From positions 3,597,501-3,661,500 of the forward strand of contig NZ_FSQT01000002.1 in assembly GCF_900143515.1 (NCBI RefSeq): DNA of 64,000 nt. Direction: 5' to 3'. Both the position numbers and the translations under genes were made by a program. How positions within the stretch are numbered: position 1 is the stretch's first letter; every line of letters begins with the position of its first letter. The notes below the pieces were generated by a model. The model had not been told where the DNA came from. It searched no databases and saw nothing but the letters and a program-made list of their open reading frames with translations. Source of the DNA: Micromonospora cremea. Lineage in GTDB: Bacteria; Actinomycetota; Actinomycetes; Mycobacteriales; Micromonosporaceae. This document shows, piece by piece, positions 19,328 to 28,263 of the stretch.

Positions 19328-19858
19328 TCAGTCGCCGGTGACGCCGTCGATCCGCTCGCGGATCAGGTCGGCGTGGCCGTTGTGCCGGGCGTACTCCTCG
19401 ATCATGTGCACGTAGACCCAACGGACGTTCATCTCGTCGGCGCTGCCGTCGCGGCGGCGGCGCACGAAGGTGTGATCCAGGGAGAGTGCGGCCGCAGCCG
19501 CTCGGGCCGCCGTGACTTCGGCAGCGTAGGTGGCGAAATCACGCTCGGCGTCGGCGTCGGCGACGTCGTCCAGGTCGCCGTCGGGGCTGGCCTCGGTGCA
19601 GTAGAGGTCGTCCAGGTCCTCGCCGGCGGCGCGGATCCGGAACCACCAGCGCTCGACCATGGCCAGGTGTCGGACCAGGCCGAGCAGGGTGAGCCCGGAG
19701 GGCTGCACGCTCGGGATCTTCAGTTGCTCGGCGGTGAGCCCGGCGCACTTGAGCAGCAGGGTCTCGCGTTGGTAGTCGAGCCATCCGTCGAGCATGGTGC
19801 GCTCGTCACCGACGTAGGGCTCGGGCTTGCGGTCGATCTCAGGTGCTCTCCAGGTCAT
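19328..19858 (-). CDS. DinB-superfamily (DUF664) protein
   Basis: 176 residues of the DinB four-helix fold, DUF664 branch. Likely metal-binding His residues occur in LVRHLAMVERWWF and EYARHNGHADLIRER, where the family places its His triad. Many actinobacterial members are thought to be thiol-dependent S-transferases (mycothiol or similar), but the substrate is not predictable. It is convergent with the regulator at 18344, 9 bp apart. The ATG start at 19858 was kept because it gives the standard MTWRAPEIDR opening. Confidence 0.8.
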   Translation of the reverse strand: MTWRAPEIDRKPEPYVGDERTMLDGWLDYQRETLLLKCAGLTAEQLKIPSVQPSGLTLLGLVRHLAMVERWWFRIRAAGEDLDDLYCTEASPDGDLDDVADADAERDFATYAAEVTAARAAAAALSLDHTFVRRRRDGSADEMNVRWVYVHMIEEYARHNGHADLIRERIDGVTGD

Positions 19859-19911
19859 CGGGCCATCCTGGCGGTACCCACCGACAACGGCGAGCGCATT
19901 ACCGCCGGCGC

Positions 19912-19963
19912 GTTAAGAAGGGCCCCCTGTACCACTCCAGGCGTTAACAAGGTGCCCTTCCTT
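19912..19963. repeat. 52-bp dispersed repeat, copy A
   Basis: A GGGCCCCC core flanked by GTTAAG and CCTT ends. The reverse complement starts AAGGAAGGGCACCTTGTTAA and matches the start of the element at 41,067-41,118. It lies between the DinB-type gene and the uspA stop, in a spot where it could end transcription. Confidence 0.6.
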
Positions 19964-19968
19964 CGCGC

Positions 19969-20463
19969 CTAGGGCACCACGACGACGGGCCAGCGGCCGG
20001 TGCGGACCAGGCGGGTGGCGACCGAGCCGACCAGCCGGTGACCGGCCTGCTCCGAGGCGCCGACCACCACCATGTCGGCCTGGAACTCGTCGGCCGCCGC
20101 GCACAGTTCGCCGTACGCGTCGCCGCGCCGGCACAGGAAGGTCACCGGTACGCCGAGCTCCTCGGCGCCGCGCCGGCACTCCCGGCGCAGCTCGTCGGCC
20201 AACTCGTCGTGGGTGCGCTGCACGGCGCCGGCGTCCATCCCGGGCACCAGGGCGGTCAGTCCGCTCGCCGAGCTGACGAAGAGCACCACCAGCGCGGCGC
20301 CCTGCCGGCGCGCCAGGCCGGCGGCGTAGGAGCCGGCCCGCTCGGAGGTGCGGGTGCCGTCCACGCCCACCATGATCACCCGCGGCCCGTCCGTGCCTCG
20401 TTCGAAGGGCAGCGGGCGGGTCCGGGGCCCGTACTCCTCGCGGTCTGGTGCTCCCACGCTCAT
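19969..20463 (-). CDS. universal stress protein (UspA family)
   Basis: 164 residues, a single Usp domain. It starts after a ~28-residue charged leader with VIMVGVDGTRTSERAGSYA, and ends with MVVVGASEQAGHRLVGSVATRLVRTGRWPVVVVP. The nucleotide loop GxxG-x9-GS is only partly kept (GASE-x9-GS), so ATP binding is uncertain. It is 11 bp downstream of the MFS transporter on the same strand and probably shares its transcript. Confidence 0.85.
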   Translation of the reverse strand: MSVGAPDREEYGPRTRPLPFERGTDGPRVIMVGVDGTRTSERAGSYAAGLARRQGAALVVLFVSSASGLTALVPGMDAGAVQRTHDELADELRRECRRGAEELGVPVTFLCRRGDAYGELCAAADEFQADMVVVGASEQAGHRLVGSVATRLVRTGRWPVVVVP

Positions 20464-20474
20464 GGCTGCCTACC

Positions 20475-22094
20475 TCACCTCTGCTCGCCGGTACGGACGA
20501 CGGCGGCACCAGCGCCCGCCCCGATGGTTGATTCTTGCTCGACTTCGGTGCCGACCGGGGAGCCGGCGTGCTGCCGCAGCGGCACCTCCTTGATGAAGCT
20601 CACAGCGATCAGCGCGATCAGCGCGAAGGGGGCAGCGGCCAGGAAGATGTCGCCGGCGCCGTGACCGTACGCGCTCTCCACCACTGCCCGGATCGGGCCG
20701 GGCAGGGTGTGCACGTCGGGGAGGACGCCACCGCCGCCCGAGCTGGACGCGGAGATGCCGAGCCGGGCCAGGCCCTCGGACGTGTAGCCCGTGACCTTGT
20801 GGCCGAGCACCGCGCCGAGCGCGGAGACGCCGATCGCGCCGCCCAGGCTGCGGAAGAACGCCACCATCGAGCTGGCCGCGCCGAGCTCGTGCGTGCCGAC
20901 GGTGTTCTGCACGGCGAGGACCAGGTTCTGCATGGTCATGCCGAGGCCGATGCCGACCAGCGCCATGTAGATGCCGAGCAGGGTGAAGCTCGTGTCCGCC
21001 CGGAGCGTGCCCATCAGCGCGAAGCCGGCCGTGAGCAGCGCCGTACCGATCACCAGGAACCGCTTCCAGCGGCCGGTCTTGGTGATGATCCGACCGCTCA
21101 GCGTCGAGGCGACCAGTAGACCGAGGATCATCGGCAGGGTCATGAGGCCGGACATCGTCGGGCTCTGGCCGCGGCTGATCTGGAAGTACTGGCCGAGGAA
21201 GACCGAGGCGCCGAACATGCCCACGCCGACCGCGATGCTCGCGACGACGGCCAGGGTGATGGTGCGGTTGCGGAACAGCCGTGGCGGGATCATCGGCTCG
21301 GCGGCCCGGGTCTCCACCCGGATCGCCAGCGCGCCGAGCACCAGCGCGCCGATCACCATGACGGCGGACTGCCAGGAGGTCCAGTCGAACTGGTTACCGG
21401 CGAGCGAGACCCAGATCAGCAGCAACGAGACGGCCGCGGTGATCAGCGTGGCGCCCCACCAGTCGATCTGCGCCTTCCGCTTCACGACCGGCAGGTGCAG
21501 GGTCTTCTGGAGCACGACCAGCGCGGCGATGGCGAACGGCACGCCGACGTAGAAGCACCAGCGCCAGCCCAGCCACGAGGTGTCGACGATCACGCCGCCG
21601 ATCAGCGGGCCGCCGATGGTGCCGACGGCCAACACGGCGCCGAGGTAGCCGCTGTAGCGGCCCCGCTCGCGCGGCGCGATCATGGTCGCCATGATCACCT
21701 GGGCCAGCGCGGTGAGGCCGCCGGCGCCGATGCCCTGGAGCACCCGGCAGGCGATCAGCTCACTGGTGCCCTGTGCGGCGCCGGCCAGCACCGAGCCCAG
21801 CACGTAGATCCCCAGGGAGAGTTGGACCAGGAGCTTCTTGCTGGTCAGGTCGGCGAGCTTGCCCCAGATGGGGGTGGTCGCGGTGGTCGCGAGCAGGGCC
21901 GAGGTGACCACCCAGGTGTACGCGGACTGACCGCCGTGCAGCTCGGTGATGATCCGCGGCAGCGCGTTCGAGACGACCGTGGAGGAGAGGATCGCGACGA
22001 ACATGCCCAGCAGCAGACCGGAGAGTGCCTCCAGGATCTGCCGGTGGGTCATGTCGACGCCGGTCGCCCGGGTGGGCGCTGTCGCCTGGGTCAT
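20475..22094 (-). CDS. MFS drug exporter, DHA2 (14-helix) family
   Basis: 539 residues with about 14 membrane helices. It has the DHA2 features: motif A-type GKLADLTSKKLLVQLSLGI, motif C-type GAVLAVGTIGGPLIGG, and RVLQGIGAGGLTALAQVI. Such proteins export cationic drugs and antibiotics using the proton gradient. The gene is preceded by two copies of GTTGC-N5-GCAAC and by a MarR regulator on the same strand, so repression by that MarR is likely. uspA follows it closely. Confidence 0.9.
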   Translation of the reverse strand: MTQATAPTRATGVDMTHRQILEALSGLLLGMFVAILSSTVVSNALPRIITELHGGQSAYTWVVTSALLATTATTPIWGKLADLTSKKLLVQLSLGIYVLGSVLAGAAQGTSELIACRVLQGIGAGGLTALAQVIMATMIAPRERGRYSGYLGAVLAVGTIGGPLIGGVIVDTSWLGWRWCFYVGVPFAIAALVVLQKTLHLPVVKRKAQIDWWGATLITAAVSLLLIWVSLAGNQFDWTSWQSAVMVIGALVLGALAIRVETRAAEPMIPPRLFRNRTITLAVVASIAVGVGMFGASVFLGQYFQISRGQSPTMSGLMTLPMILGLLVASTLSGRIITKTGRWKRFLVIGTALLTAGFALMGTLRADTSFTLLGIYMALVGIGLGMTMQNLVLAVQNTVGTHELGAASSMVAFFRSLGGAIGVSALGAVLGHKVTGYTSEGLARLGISASSSGGGGVLPDVHTLPGPIRAVVESAYGHGAGDIFLAAAPFALIALIAVSFIKEVPLRQHAGSPVGTEVEQESTIGAGAGAAVVRTGEQR

Positions 22095-22159
22095 CGTTGC
22101 TGCCTCCGGGTGGAGTCGAGGTGGAGCGGCAGGGGCCGTGAAGCGAGTGCCGCCCAGAA

Positions 22160-22200
22160 GTTGCCTGAAGCAACCGTACGGGTTGGTTGCCTAAAGCAAC
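22160..22200. promoter_or_regulatory. twin MarR-type operator
   Basis: Two near-identical palindromes, GTTGC-CTGAA-GCAAC (22160-22174) and GTTGC-CTAAA-GCAAC (22186-22200), 26 bp centre to centre. They lie between the MarR gene stop (22240) and the MFS exporter start (22094). A drug-responsive MarR repressor is the obvious ligand. Confidence 0.7.
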
Positions 22201-22239
22201 AACTTGTCGGACCGCGCCGGCATTCCCCGTATTCGCCGG

Positions 22240-22683
22240 TCAGATCCAGGAGTCGTTGAACCGGCCGAGCAGCCGGGCGAACTCCTCGACGTCCCGGGCC
22301 GGCCAGCCGTCCAGGGCGCGCAGGAACTCCCCCAACCGGGCGGACCGGGCGACGTCGAACCGGCGCTGACCCTCCTCGGTGAGGCTGATCTGCGCGGCCC
22401 GCCGATCACTGGGATCGGGGTCGCGGTGGACCAGGCCGAGCGCTTCCAGCCCGTTGATCTGCCGGCTCAGCGTCCCCTTGCCCACCCCGAGCCGTCCCGC
22501 CAACTCGGTCAACCGGATCGAGCCACTCCGGCGCAGCCAGAGCAGCAGCCCGTAGGTGTTCGGTTCGAGGTTCGGGTGCACCTCCCGGGCGATCTCCCAG
22601 GAGACCGCCCGGCCACGACGCAGCAGGGCCGTCAGTTCATGCTCGACCGCCCGGATCGGCTCCGGCAGGCGCTCGTCGTCCAC
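22240..22683 (-). CDS. MarR-family transcriptional regulator
   Basis: 147 residues with the MarR winged helix: LTELAGRLGVGKGTLSRQINGLEALGLVHRDPDPSDRRAAQISLTEEG is the recognition helix and wing region (about 75-125), between N- and C-terminal dimer helices. It is encoded directly upstream of the DHA2 exporter and the double palindrome, so it likely controls efflux. Start at GTG 22683. Confidence 0.88.
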   Translation of the reverse strand: MDDERLPEPIRAVEHELTALLRRGRAVSWEIAREVHPNLEPNTYGLLLWLRRSGSIRLTELAGRLGVGKGTLSRQINGLEALGLVHRDPDPSDRRAAQISLTEEGQRRFDVARSARLGEFLRALDGWPARDVEEFARLLGRFNDSWI

Positions 22684-22708
22684 GGCGTAGAGACTACGGT
22701 GGGCCGGC

Positions 22709-24421
22709 TCAGCCGTTGCCGGAGAGCTGGCGGTGCATCACCCGGCGTAGTCGCCCGTCCTTGGTCGTGCCCTCGATGGTTACCTCAGCCGCGCGCCCCC
22801 GATGGGTCAGAGTGGCCACCGCGTTGCCGAAGTAGGGGCCGGCCAGCTTGCGCCAGCGCACCCCCGGGTGGCGGACACCGGCAGAGCGGGCCAGCGTCCG
22901 GGTCGCCCCCGCCGGGCCGGCCGACCAGCCGAGCCGCATCAGCGGACGGATGCCGGCCGGCACCTGGTTGTGGATCGGCGAACAGGTGAGCTGGTGCACC
23001 GGAGTGACCACCGCCGGGTCGGCGAACCGGGCCCGGGCCACGTACGAGTGGTGCACATCCCCGGACAGCACGCTGATCGACGCCGGCGGGGCGTACGCCG
23101 GGCCGGCGCCGACCCGAGCGCCGGACCGGCTCGGGGTGCCGGTGCCGATCCGGGCGAAGGTCTCCGCGAGCGCCTCGAAGGAGCGCCGGAAGGCCGCCCA
23201 GTGCTCCAGGTCCAGAGCCCGCCGCAGCTTCTCCGCCCCGCGCGCCACCCAGGGCCGGCGCGAGTCGGCGAGCTTCTCGTTCCACGCCTCGATGTGGTGG
23301 ATGCCCTGCGGCAGCAGCCAGGGCAGCGAGGCGCCGACCACCAGGTGGTCGTAGACCCCGTGCGCCTGGTCGAGGAACCAGGACCACTCACCCGGCGGCA
23401 GCATCGCCCGGTTGCCCCGGTCGAGCACCCGGCTGCACCGGTTGTCCAGCATCACCAGCCGGGTCCGGCCCAGGTCCAGCGCGTAACTCCACTGGTACTG
23501 CACCGCGCGCCAGCGCTCGGTGTCGTGCGCCAGGTCGGACTCCTGGTCGACGCGGTGCCCGAACTCGCGCAGCACGCCGGTGGCGTCCTCGGCGGCGGCG
23601 ACCTTCGCGAAGACCGGGTCGGCGGCGACGTCGCCCGGGGAGAGGTTGCCCAGGTGCTGGTAGACCCAGTAGGAGGCGAGCCCGCTGCCGATCCGCTCGG
23701 ACCACCACGGCTGCTCGCGGACCTCGTCCCGCCAGGCCGCCGAGGTGTTCCAGTCGTCGATGATCTCGTGGTCGTCGAAGATCATCACGCTCGGCACGGT
23801 GGAGAGCAGCCAGCGGATCTCCGGATCCCGCCAGGACTCCAGGTAGAGCTTCGTGTACTCGTCGAAGCTCACCACCTGGTCGGCCGGGGCGTCCTTCGGT
23901 CGCCGCCGGCGCCGGCGCAGCAGCCGGCGCACCGTCGGTGAGGTGACGTCGGCGTAGACCTGGTCGCCGAGCAGCACCAGGAGGTCGGGCAGTCGGCTCG
24001 CCTCGGGGTCAGCCATCAACCGCCGGGCGTACGCGTCCAGCGCGTCCGGCGGGAGCTTGCGGGTGGTGGCGTGCTGGGTGGTCTCCCGGCATGAGCCGAA
24101 GAGCAGGCTGACCGGCTGGTCGCGGTCGTCGGCGGCCCGGGTGCGGATCACGCTCGGCGGGAAGCCACTGCTCGGCACGGGCCAGACCAGCTCGTCGTCG
24201 ACCAGCACCTCGTAGGTCGTCGCGCTGTCCGGGGTGAGCCCCTCCACCACCACGAGCGCGTAGTGGTGGTCGTACGCCGAGAAGGTCGGTGCGGTGCCGG
24301 TGGCGCCGTCCGCGGTGCGGACGGTGACCACAGCGGGAGCCGCCGTCTCCACCCAGATGGTCGCCCGGGTGTCCACCACGCGCCGCAGGAGGGGGCCGAT
24401 GAGCAGGTGTGCGGCGGGCAT
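22709..24421 (-). CDS. PhoD-like phosphatase/phosphodiesterase
   Basis: 570 residues. An N-terminal Ig-like domain (HLLIGPLLRRVVDTRATIWVE, about 1-100) precedes a metallophosphatase domain with LLFGSCRETT, LLVLLGDQVYADV, MIFDDHEIIDDWN and LSGDVHHSYVARA, the metal-binding motifs of the PhoD family. No signal peptide or Tat motif is seen at the chosen ATG (24421), so it may be cytoplasmic. A longer upstream reading is low-complexity and was rejected. The substrate could be phosphodiesters or polyphosphate-type compounds. Confidence 0.85.
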   Translation of the reverse strand: MPAAHLLIGPLLRRVVDTRATIWVETAAPAVVTVRTADGATGTAPTFSAYDHHYALVVVEGLTPDSATTYEVLVDDELVWPVPSSGFPPSVIRTRAADDRDQPVSLLFGSCRETTQHATTRKLPPDALDAYARRLMADPEASRLPDLLVLLGDQVYADVTSPTVRRLLRRRRRRPKDAPADQVVSFDEYTKLYLESWRDPEIRWLLSTVPSVMIFDDHEIIDDWNTSAAWRDEVREQPWWSERIGSGLASYWVYQHLGNLSPGDVAADPVFAKVAAAEDATGVLREFGHRVDQESDLAHDTERWRAVQYQWSYALDLGRTRLVMLDNRCSRVLDRGNRAMLPPGEWSWFLDQAHGVYDHLVVGASLPWLLPQGIHHIEAWNEKLADSRRPWVARGAEKLRRALDLEHWAAFRRSFEALAETFARIGTGTPSRSGARVGAGPAYAPPASISVLSGDVHHSYVARARFADPAVVTPVHQLTCSPIHNQVPAGIRPLMRLGWSAGPAGATRTLARSAGVRHPGVRWRKLAGPYFGNAVATLTHRGRAAEVTIEGTTKDGRLRRVMHRQLSGNG

Positions 24422-24504
24422 GCGGCCGAGCCTACCGCCGGTTCCCGGCACCGGCCGGGTGCGGTGGCTGGGACGCCGCGGCCGGCATCTGACAGGATTC
24501 CGGC

Positions 24505-25686
24505 ATGGCCGAATATCTCGTCCTCGCTCTGGTCCTGCTCGGTGTGCTGATCGTCGGCACAGTCGGGCTGGTCGTGCCGCGATTGCGGCGTCGGCCCGAG
24601 CCCCCACTGCCGCGCACCGAGGTCGACACCCGGGCCGAAGAGGATCTCGCCGGCCCGCCGGTCGAGGCACCGGAGTCCGATCTGTCCACCGGTGTCCTCG
24701 TCGAGCCGCCACCGGTCATCGAGGTGCCGACCGTCGAGGTGCCCGAGCCGACCGCCGGGCGGCTGGTCCGGCTCCGCTCGCGGCTGTCCCGCTCGCAGAA
24801 CGTCTTCGGCAAGAGCCTGCTCGGCCTGCTCGCCCGCGACCACCTCGACGAGGACGCCTGGGAGGAGATCGAGGACAGCCTGATCACCGCCGACGTCGGC
24901 GTCGACGCCACCCGCGACATCGTCGACCGGCTGCGCGAACGCACCCGGGTGCTGGGCACCCGCTCGGCCTTCGAGCTGCGCGCGCTGCTCGCCGCCGAGC
25001 TGGTCAACGCGCTCGACCCGACGCTGGACCGGACGCTGAAGACCACTCCCAAGGACGGCGTGCCGGCGGTGCTGCTGGTGGTCGGGGTCAACGGCGCCGG
25101 CAAGACCACCACCTGCGGCAAGATCGCCCGGGTGCTGGTCGCCGACGGTCGCAGCGTGCTGCTCGGCGCGGCCGACACCTTCCGGGCCGCCGCCGCCGAC
25201 CAGCTGCAGACCTGGGGGGAGCGGGTCGGCGCGGAGACCGTCCGCGGTCCCGAGGCCGCCGATCCGGCCAGCGTCGCCTTCGACGCGGTCAAGCGCGGCA
25301 TCGACACCCGCGTGGACACCGTGCTGATCGACACCGCCGGCCGGCTGCAGAACAAGGTCGGCCTGATGGACGAGCTGGGCAAGGTCAAGCGGGTGGTGGA
25401 GAAGCACGGCCCGATCGACGAGACGATCCTGATCCTCGACGCCACCACCGGCCAGAACGGCCTGGAGCAGGCCCGGGTCTTCACCGAGGTGGTCAACGTG
25501 ACCGGCGTGGTGCTGACCAAGCTCGACGGCACCGCCAAGGGCGGCATCGTGATCGCCGTGCAGCGCAAGCTCGGCATCCCGGTCAAGCTGGTCGGCCTCG
25601 GCGAGGGCAAGGACGACCTGGCCCCGTTCGATCCGGTGCAGTTCGTCGATGCCTTGCTGGGCGTCGAGGCCGGACGGGACGCGTAG
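24505..25686 (+). CDS. ftsY: signal recognition particle receptor FtsY
   Basis: FtsY is the membrane receptor for the SRP in cotranslational membrane-protein insertion. 393 residues: an N-terminal membrane helix (about 4-24), an acidic/Pro A-domain (about 30-85), the N-domain helices (about 90-170), and the G-domain with G1 GVNGAGKTTTCGKIA, DTFRAAAADQL, DTAGR, and TKLDGTAKGG. Standard length for actinobacteria. ATG at 24505 gives the expected hydrophobic start. In this genome ffh lies 9.5 kb downstream. Confidence 0.95.
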   Translation: MAEYLVLALVLLGVLIVGTVGLVVPRLRRRPEPPLPRTEVDTRAEEDLAGPPVEAPESDLSTGVLVEPPPVIEVPTVEVPEPTAGRLVRLRSRLSRSQNVFGKSLLGLLARDHLDEDAWEEIEDSLITADVGVDATRDIVDRLRERTRVLGTRSAFELRALLAAELVNALDPTLDRTLKTTPKDGVPAVLLVVGVNGAGKTTTCGKIARVLVADGRSVLLGAADTFRAAAADQLQTWGERVGAETVRGPEAADPASVAFDAVKRGIDTRVDTVLIDTAGRLQNKVGLMDELGKVKRVVEKHGPIDETILILDATTGQNGLEQARVFTEVVNVTGVVLTKLDGTAKGGIVIAVQRKLGIPVKLVGLGEGKDDLAPFDPVQFVDALLGVEAGRDA

Positions 25687-25692
25687 TCTCGG

Positions 25693-26556
25693 GTGACCAC
25701 TGACGATCGCGCGTACGCGGGCTGGCGCGACCCCGGCCACCCCTCGCAGCGCCTCGGGAGACCGTACGTGACTTCGCAGGAGATCCCGCTGCACGGCGGC
25801 AACGTGAGCACCGTGGTCCGGGTCGGTGACACGGTCCGCCGCAACGCCGGGCCGTGGACCCCCTCGGTGCACGCCCTGCTGCGCCACCTGGAGTACGTCG
25901 GGTTCACCGGCGCCCCCCGGGCGCTCGGCATGGACGAGCGCAACCGCGAGGTGCTCTCGTACCTGGAGGGGGAGTGCGGGGAATACCCGCTCGCCCCGCA
26001 CTGGGTGACCGACGAGGCCCTGGTCACGGTGGCCACCATGCTGCGGATGTTCCACGACGCCCAGTACGGCTTCACCCCGCCGCCGGGGGCGGTCTGGCGC
26101 TCGTTCGGGCCGCCGCCACCGGACACCGAGGTCATCTGCCACCACGACGCCGCCCCGCACAACGTGATCTGGCGGCCGGACGGCACCCTCGGGCTGATCG
26201 ACTTCGACCTGGCCTCGCCGGGCGCACGGATCTACGACGTGGCGTACGCGGCCTGGACCTGGGTGCCGATCTTCGCCGACCGCGACTCGATCACCCTGGG
26301 CTGGAAGCGGCCGGACCGGCCCCGCCGGCTGCGGCTCTTCGCCGACGCGTACGGGCTGATCCCCCGGGATCGGCACCGGCTGATCCGGACCATCCGCAAG
26401 CGGATCGTCGACCACGTCGAGGGCATCCGCCGGATGGCCGCAGCCGGTGAGCCCGCCTTCGTCCGAATCGTGCACAAGGGCCACCTGCGCCGGCCGATGC
26501 GCGACCTGCGGCTGCTCGACTACGAGCGGCACGCCCTGGAGAACGCGCTGCGCTGA
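25693..26556 (+). CDS. aminoglycoside/choline-kinase-like phosphotransferase
   Basis: 287 residues of the APH fold. Catalytic loop CHHDAAPHNVIW (Asp and Asn of Brenner-type HxDxxxxN) and the metal-binding DFDLASPGARIYDVAY (DxD) are present. A nucleotide-lobe start RLGRPYVTSQEIPLHGGNV precedes them. It starts 6 bp after ftsY and probably shares its transcript. Such enzymes phosphorylate small hydroxyl compounds; antibiotic resistance is possible but not shown. Confidence 0.8.
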   Translation: MTTDDRAYAGWRDPGHPSQRLGRPYVTSQEIPLHGGNVSTVVRVGDTVRRNAGPWTPSVHALLRHLEYVGFTGAPRALGMDERNREVLSYLEGECGEYPLAPHWVTDEALVTVATMLRMFHDAQYGFTPPPGAVWRSFGPPPPDTEVICHHDAAPHNVIWRPDGTLGLIDFDLASPGARIYDVAYAAWTWVPIFADRDSITLGWKRPDRPRRLRLFADAYGLIPRDRHRLIRTIRKRIVDHVEGIRRMAAAGEPAFVRIVHKGHLRRPMRDLRLLDYERHALENALR

Positions 26557-26680
26557 GCCGGCCGGTCGATGGGGTCGGCCGCTGGGCGGGCCCGCCGGTC
26601 GATGGGGTCGGCCGGTTAGTCATCGACGCCCGCCGCCCGGCCGATCCACCGCCGTCCATGCCGCTGCCTGTGCGGTTCCC
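26557..26680. repeat. short direct repeat upstream of amt
   Basis: Two copies of GCCGGTCGATGGGGTCGGCC (26561-26580 and 26594-26613), 33 bp apart, lie after the phosphotransferase stop. The rest of the gap up to the GlnR box has no gene. Confidence 0.5.
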
Positions 26681-26717
26681 GTCACACGTACGAAACAAGC
26701 CGTCACCGAACGGAAAC
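26681..26717. promoter_or_regulatory. GlnR operator upstream of amt
   Basis: The series GTCAC-N6-GAAAC-N5-GTCAC-N6-GAAAC matches the actinobacterial GlnR box (two gTnAC/GaAAc half-site pairs, one nucleotide short of the usual 22-bp repeat). It is 116 bp upstream of the amt start. GlnR activates amt-glnK-glnD under nitrogen limitation in Streptomyces and relatives, so that is the expected effect here. Confidence 0.8.
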
Positions 26718-26832
26718 CGGTCGGGGACCACGGGTGAAACAGCCGGCAACGAAGCTTCCGCGCAACCGGCTGACGGGCGATGCTGCTCACTTCTCAGCCG
26801 ACGGGAGGACTTCCACACCGAGAGGAGGCAGC

Positions 26833-28230
26833 GTGGAGATCAACACCGGCAACACCGCCTGGTTGCTCTTGTCGTCTGCGCTCGTGCTGCTCATGACGCC
26901 GGGTCTGGCACTGTTCTACGGCGGGCTGAACCGGTCCAAGGGCGTGCTCAACATGATGATGATGAGCTTCTCCGCGATCGGGCTCATCTCTGTTCTTTGG
27001 GTCATCTACGGCTTCACCCTGGCGTTCGGCACCAACGGCAACGCCGGGGTCAACAACGTGATCGGCAGCTTCACCCAGTACCTCGGCACGGAGACCAGCT
27101 TCATCGGCGAGGAGTGGCTCTTCCTCGGCGCGGGGACCGGCATCCCCACGTACGTCTTCATGGTCTTCCAGATGATGTTCGCGATCATCACGGTCGCCCT
27201 GATTAGCGGCGCGGTCTCCGACCGGTTGAAGTTCTCCGGCTGGCTGCTCTTCGCGTTCGCCTGGTTCACCCTCGTCTACCTGCCGGTGGCGCACTGGGTG
27301 TGGGGCGGCGGCTTCATCGGCTCCAAGATCAAGGCACTGGACTTCGCCGGCGGTACCGCCGTGCACATCAACGCCGGCGCCGCGGCGCTCGGCCTGGTGC
27401 TGATCCTCGGCAAGCGGGTCGGCTGGCCCCGGGAGAGCTTCAAGCCGCACAACGTGCCGCTGGTCGCGCTCGGCGCCGGCCTGCTCTGGTTCGGCTGGTT
27501 CGGCTTCAACGCGGGCTCGGAGTTGACCGTCGACGGCACCACCGCGGTCGCCTTCGTCAACACCCAGGTCGCCACGGCCGCCGGCGTGCTCGGCTGGATC
27601 GTGGTGGAGTGGATCCGCAGCGGCAAGCCGACCCTGGTCGGGGCCTCCTCCGGGGCCATCGCGGGCCTGGTCGCCATCACCCCGGCCTGTGGCTTCATCG
27701 CACCGTTGCCGTCGGTGCTGCTCGGCCTCATCGCCGGTGCGGTCTGCGCCTACGCGGTCGGCCTGAAGTACAAGCTCGGCTTCGACGACTCCCTCGACGT
27801 GGTGGGCGTGCACTTCGTGGCCGGCTGGATCGGGTCGCTGTTCATCGGCCTCTTCGCCACCCTGCAGGTCAACTCGGCGATCGAGGGCCTGGGTGCCAGC
27901 GAGGGCCTGTTCTACGGCGGTGGGGTGACCCAGCTCGGCCGGCAGGCGCTGGCCAGCGGCATCGTCTCGGTCTACTCCTTCGGGGTGGCGGTGCTGATCG
28001 CCCTCGCGGTCAAGGCCGTGATCGGCCTGCGCGCCGACGCCGACGACGAGGTCGCCGGCATCGACGTCGCCGAGCACGCGGAGAGCGCGTACGACCTCTC
28101 GCCCACCACGGGCAGCAGCGGCGGTGGTGCCTTCGCGATGGCCGGGCTCACCTCGGGTTCCGGGAAGCCGACGCCGGAGGCCGCCGCCGAACCGGCCGCC
28201 GCGCCCGTGGGCGAGAAGATCGCCGGTTGA
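26833..28230 (+). CDS. amt: ammonium transporter Amt
   Basis: A 465-residue, 11-helix channel for ammonium uptake. GTG at 26833 is preceded by AGAGGAGG, and the protein starts with an outside-facing end typical of Amt (INTGNTAWLLLSSALVLLMTPGLALFYGG). Family features: AHWVWGGGFIG, DFAGGTAVHINAGAAAL, GWFGFNAGSE, and DVVGVHFVAGWIGSLF with its pore histidine. The C-terminal tail is long and Ala/Glu-rich. It heads the GlnR operon with glnK and glnD, now interrupted by a transposon-like element. Confidence 0.95.
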   Translation: MEINTGNTAWLLLSSALVLLMTPGLALFYGGLNRSKGVLNMMMMSFSAIGLISVLWVIYGFTLAFGTNGNAGVNNVIGSFTQYLGTETSFIGEEWLFLGAGTGIPTYVFMVFQMMFAIITVALISGAVSDRLKFSGWLLFAFAWFTLVYLPVAHWVWGGGFIGSKIKALDFAGGTAVHINAGAAALGLVLILGKRVGWPRESFKPHNVPLVALGAGLLWFGWFGFNAGSELTVDGTTAVAFVNTQVATAAGVLGWIVVEWIRSGKPTLVGASSGAIAGLVAITPACGFIAPLPSVLLGLIAGAVCAYAVGLKYKLGFDDSLDVVGVHFVAGWIGSLFIGLFATLQVNSAIEGLGASEGLFYGGGVTQLGRQALASGIVSVYSFGVAVLIALAVKAVIGLRADADDEVAGIDVAEHAESAYDLSPTTGSSGGGAFAMAGLTSGSGKPTPEAAAEPAAAPVGEKIAG

Positions 28231-28263
28231 CGTTGCTGCTGTGCGCTGATGGAGGGGTTGGAC

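Noticed and set aside
23900..24712. A 97-residue N-terminal extension on the PhoD-like gene
   Set aside because: The extension is Arg/Pro-rich shadow sequence overlapping the ftsY promoter. The ATG at 24421 begins the family domain.
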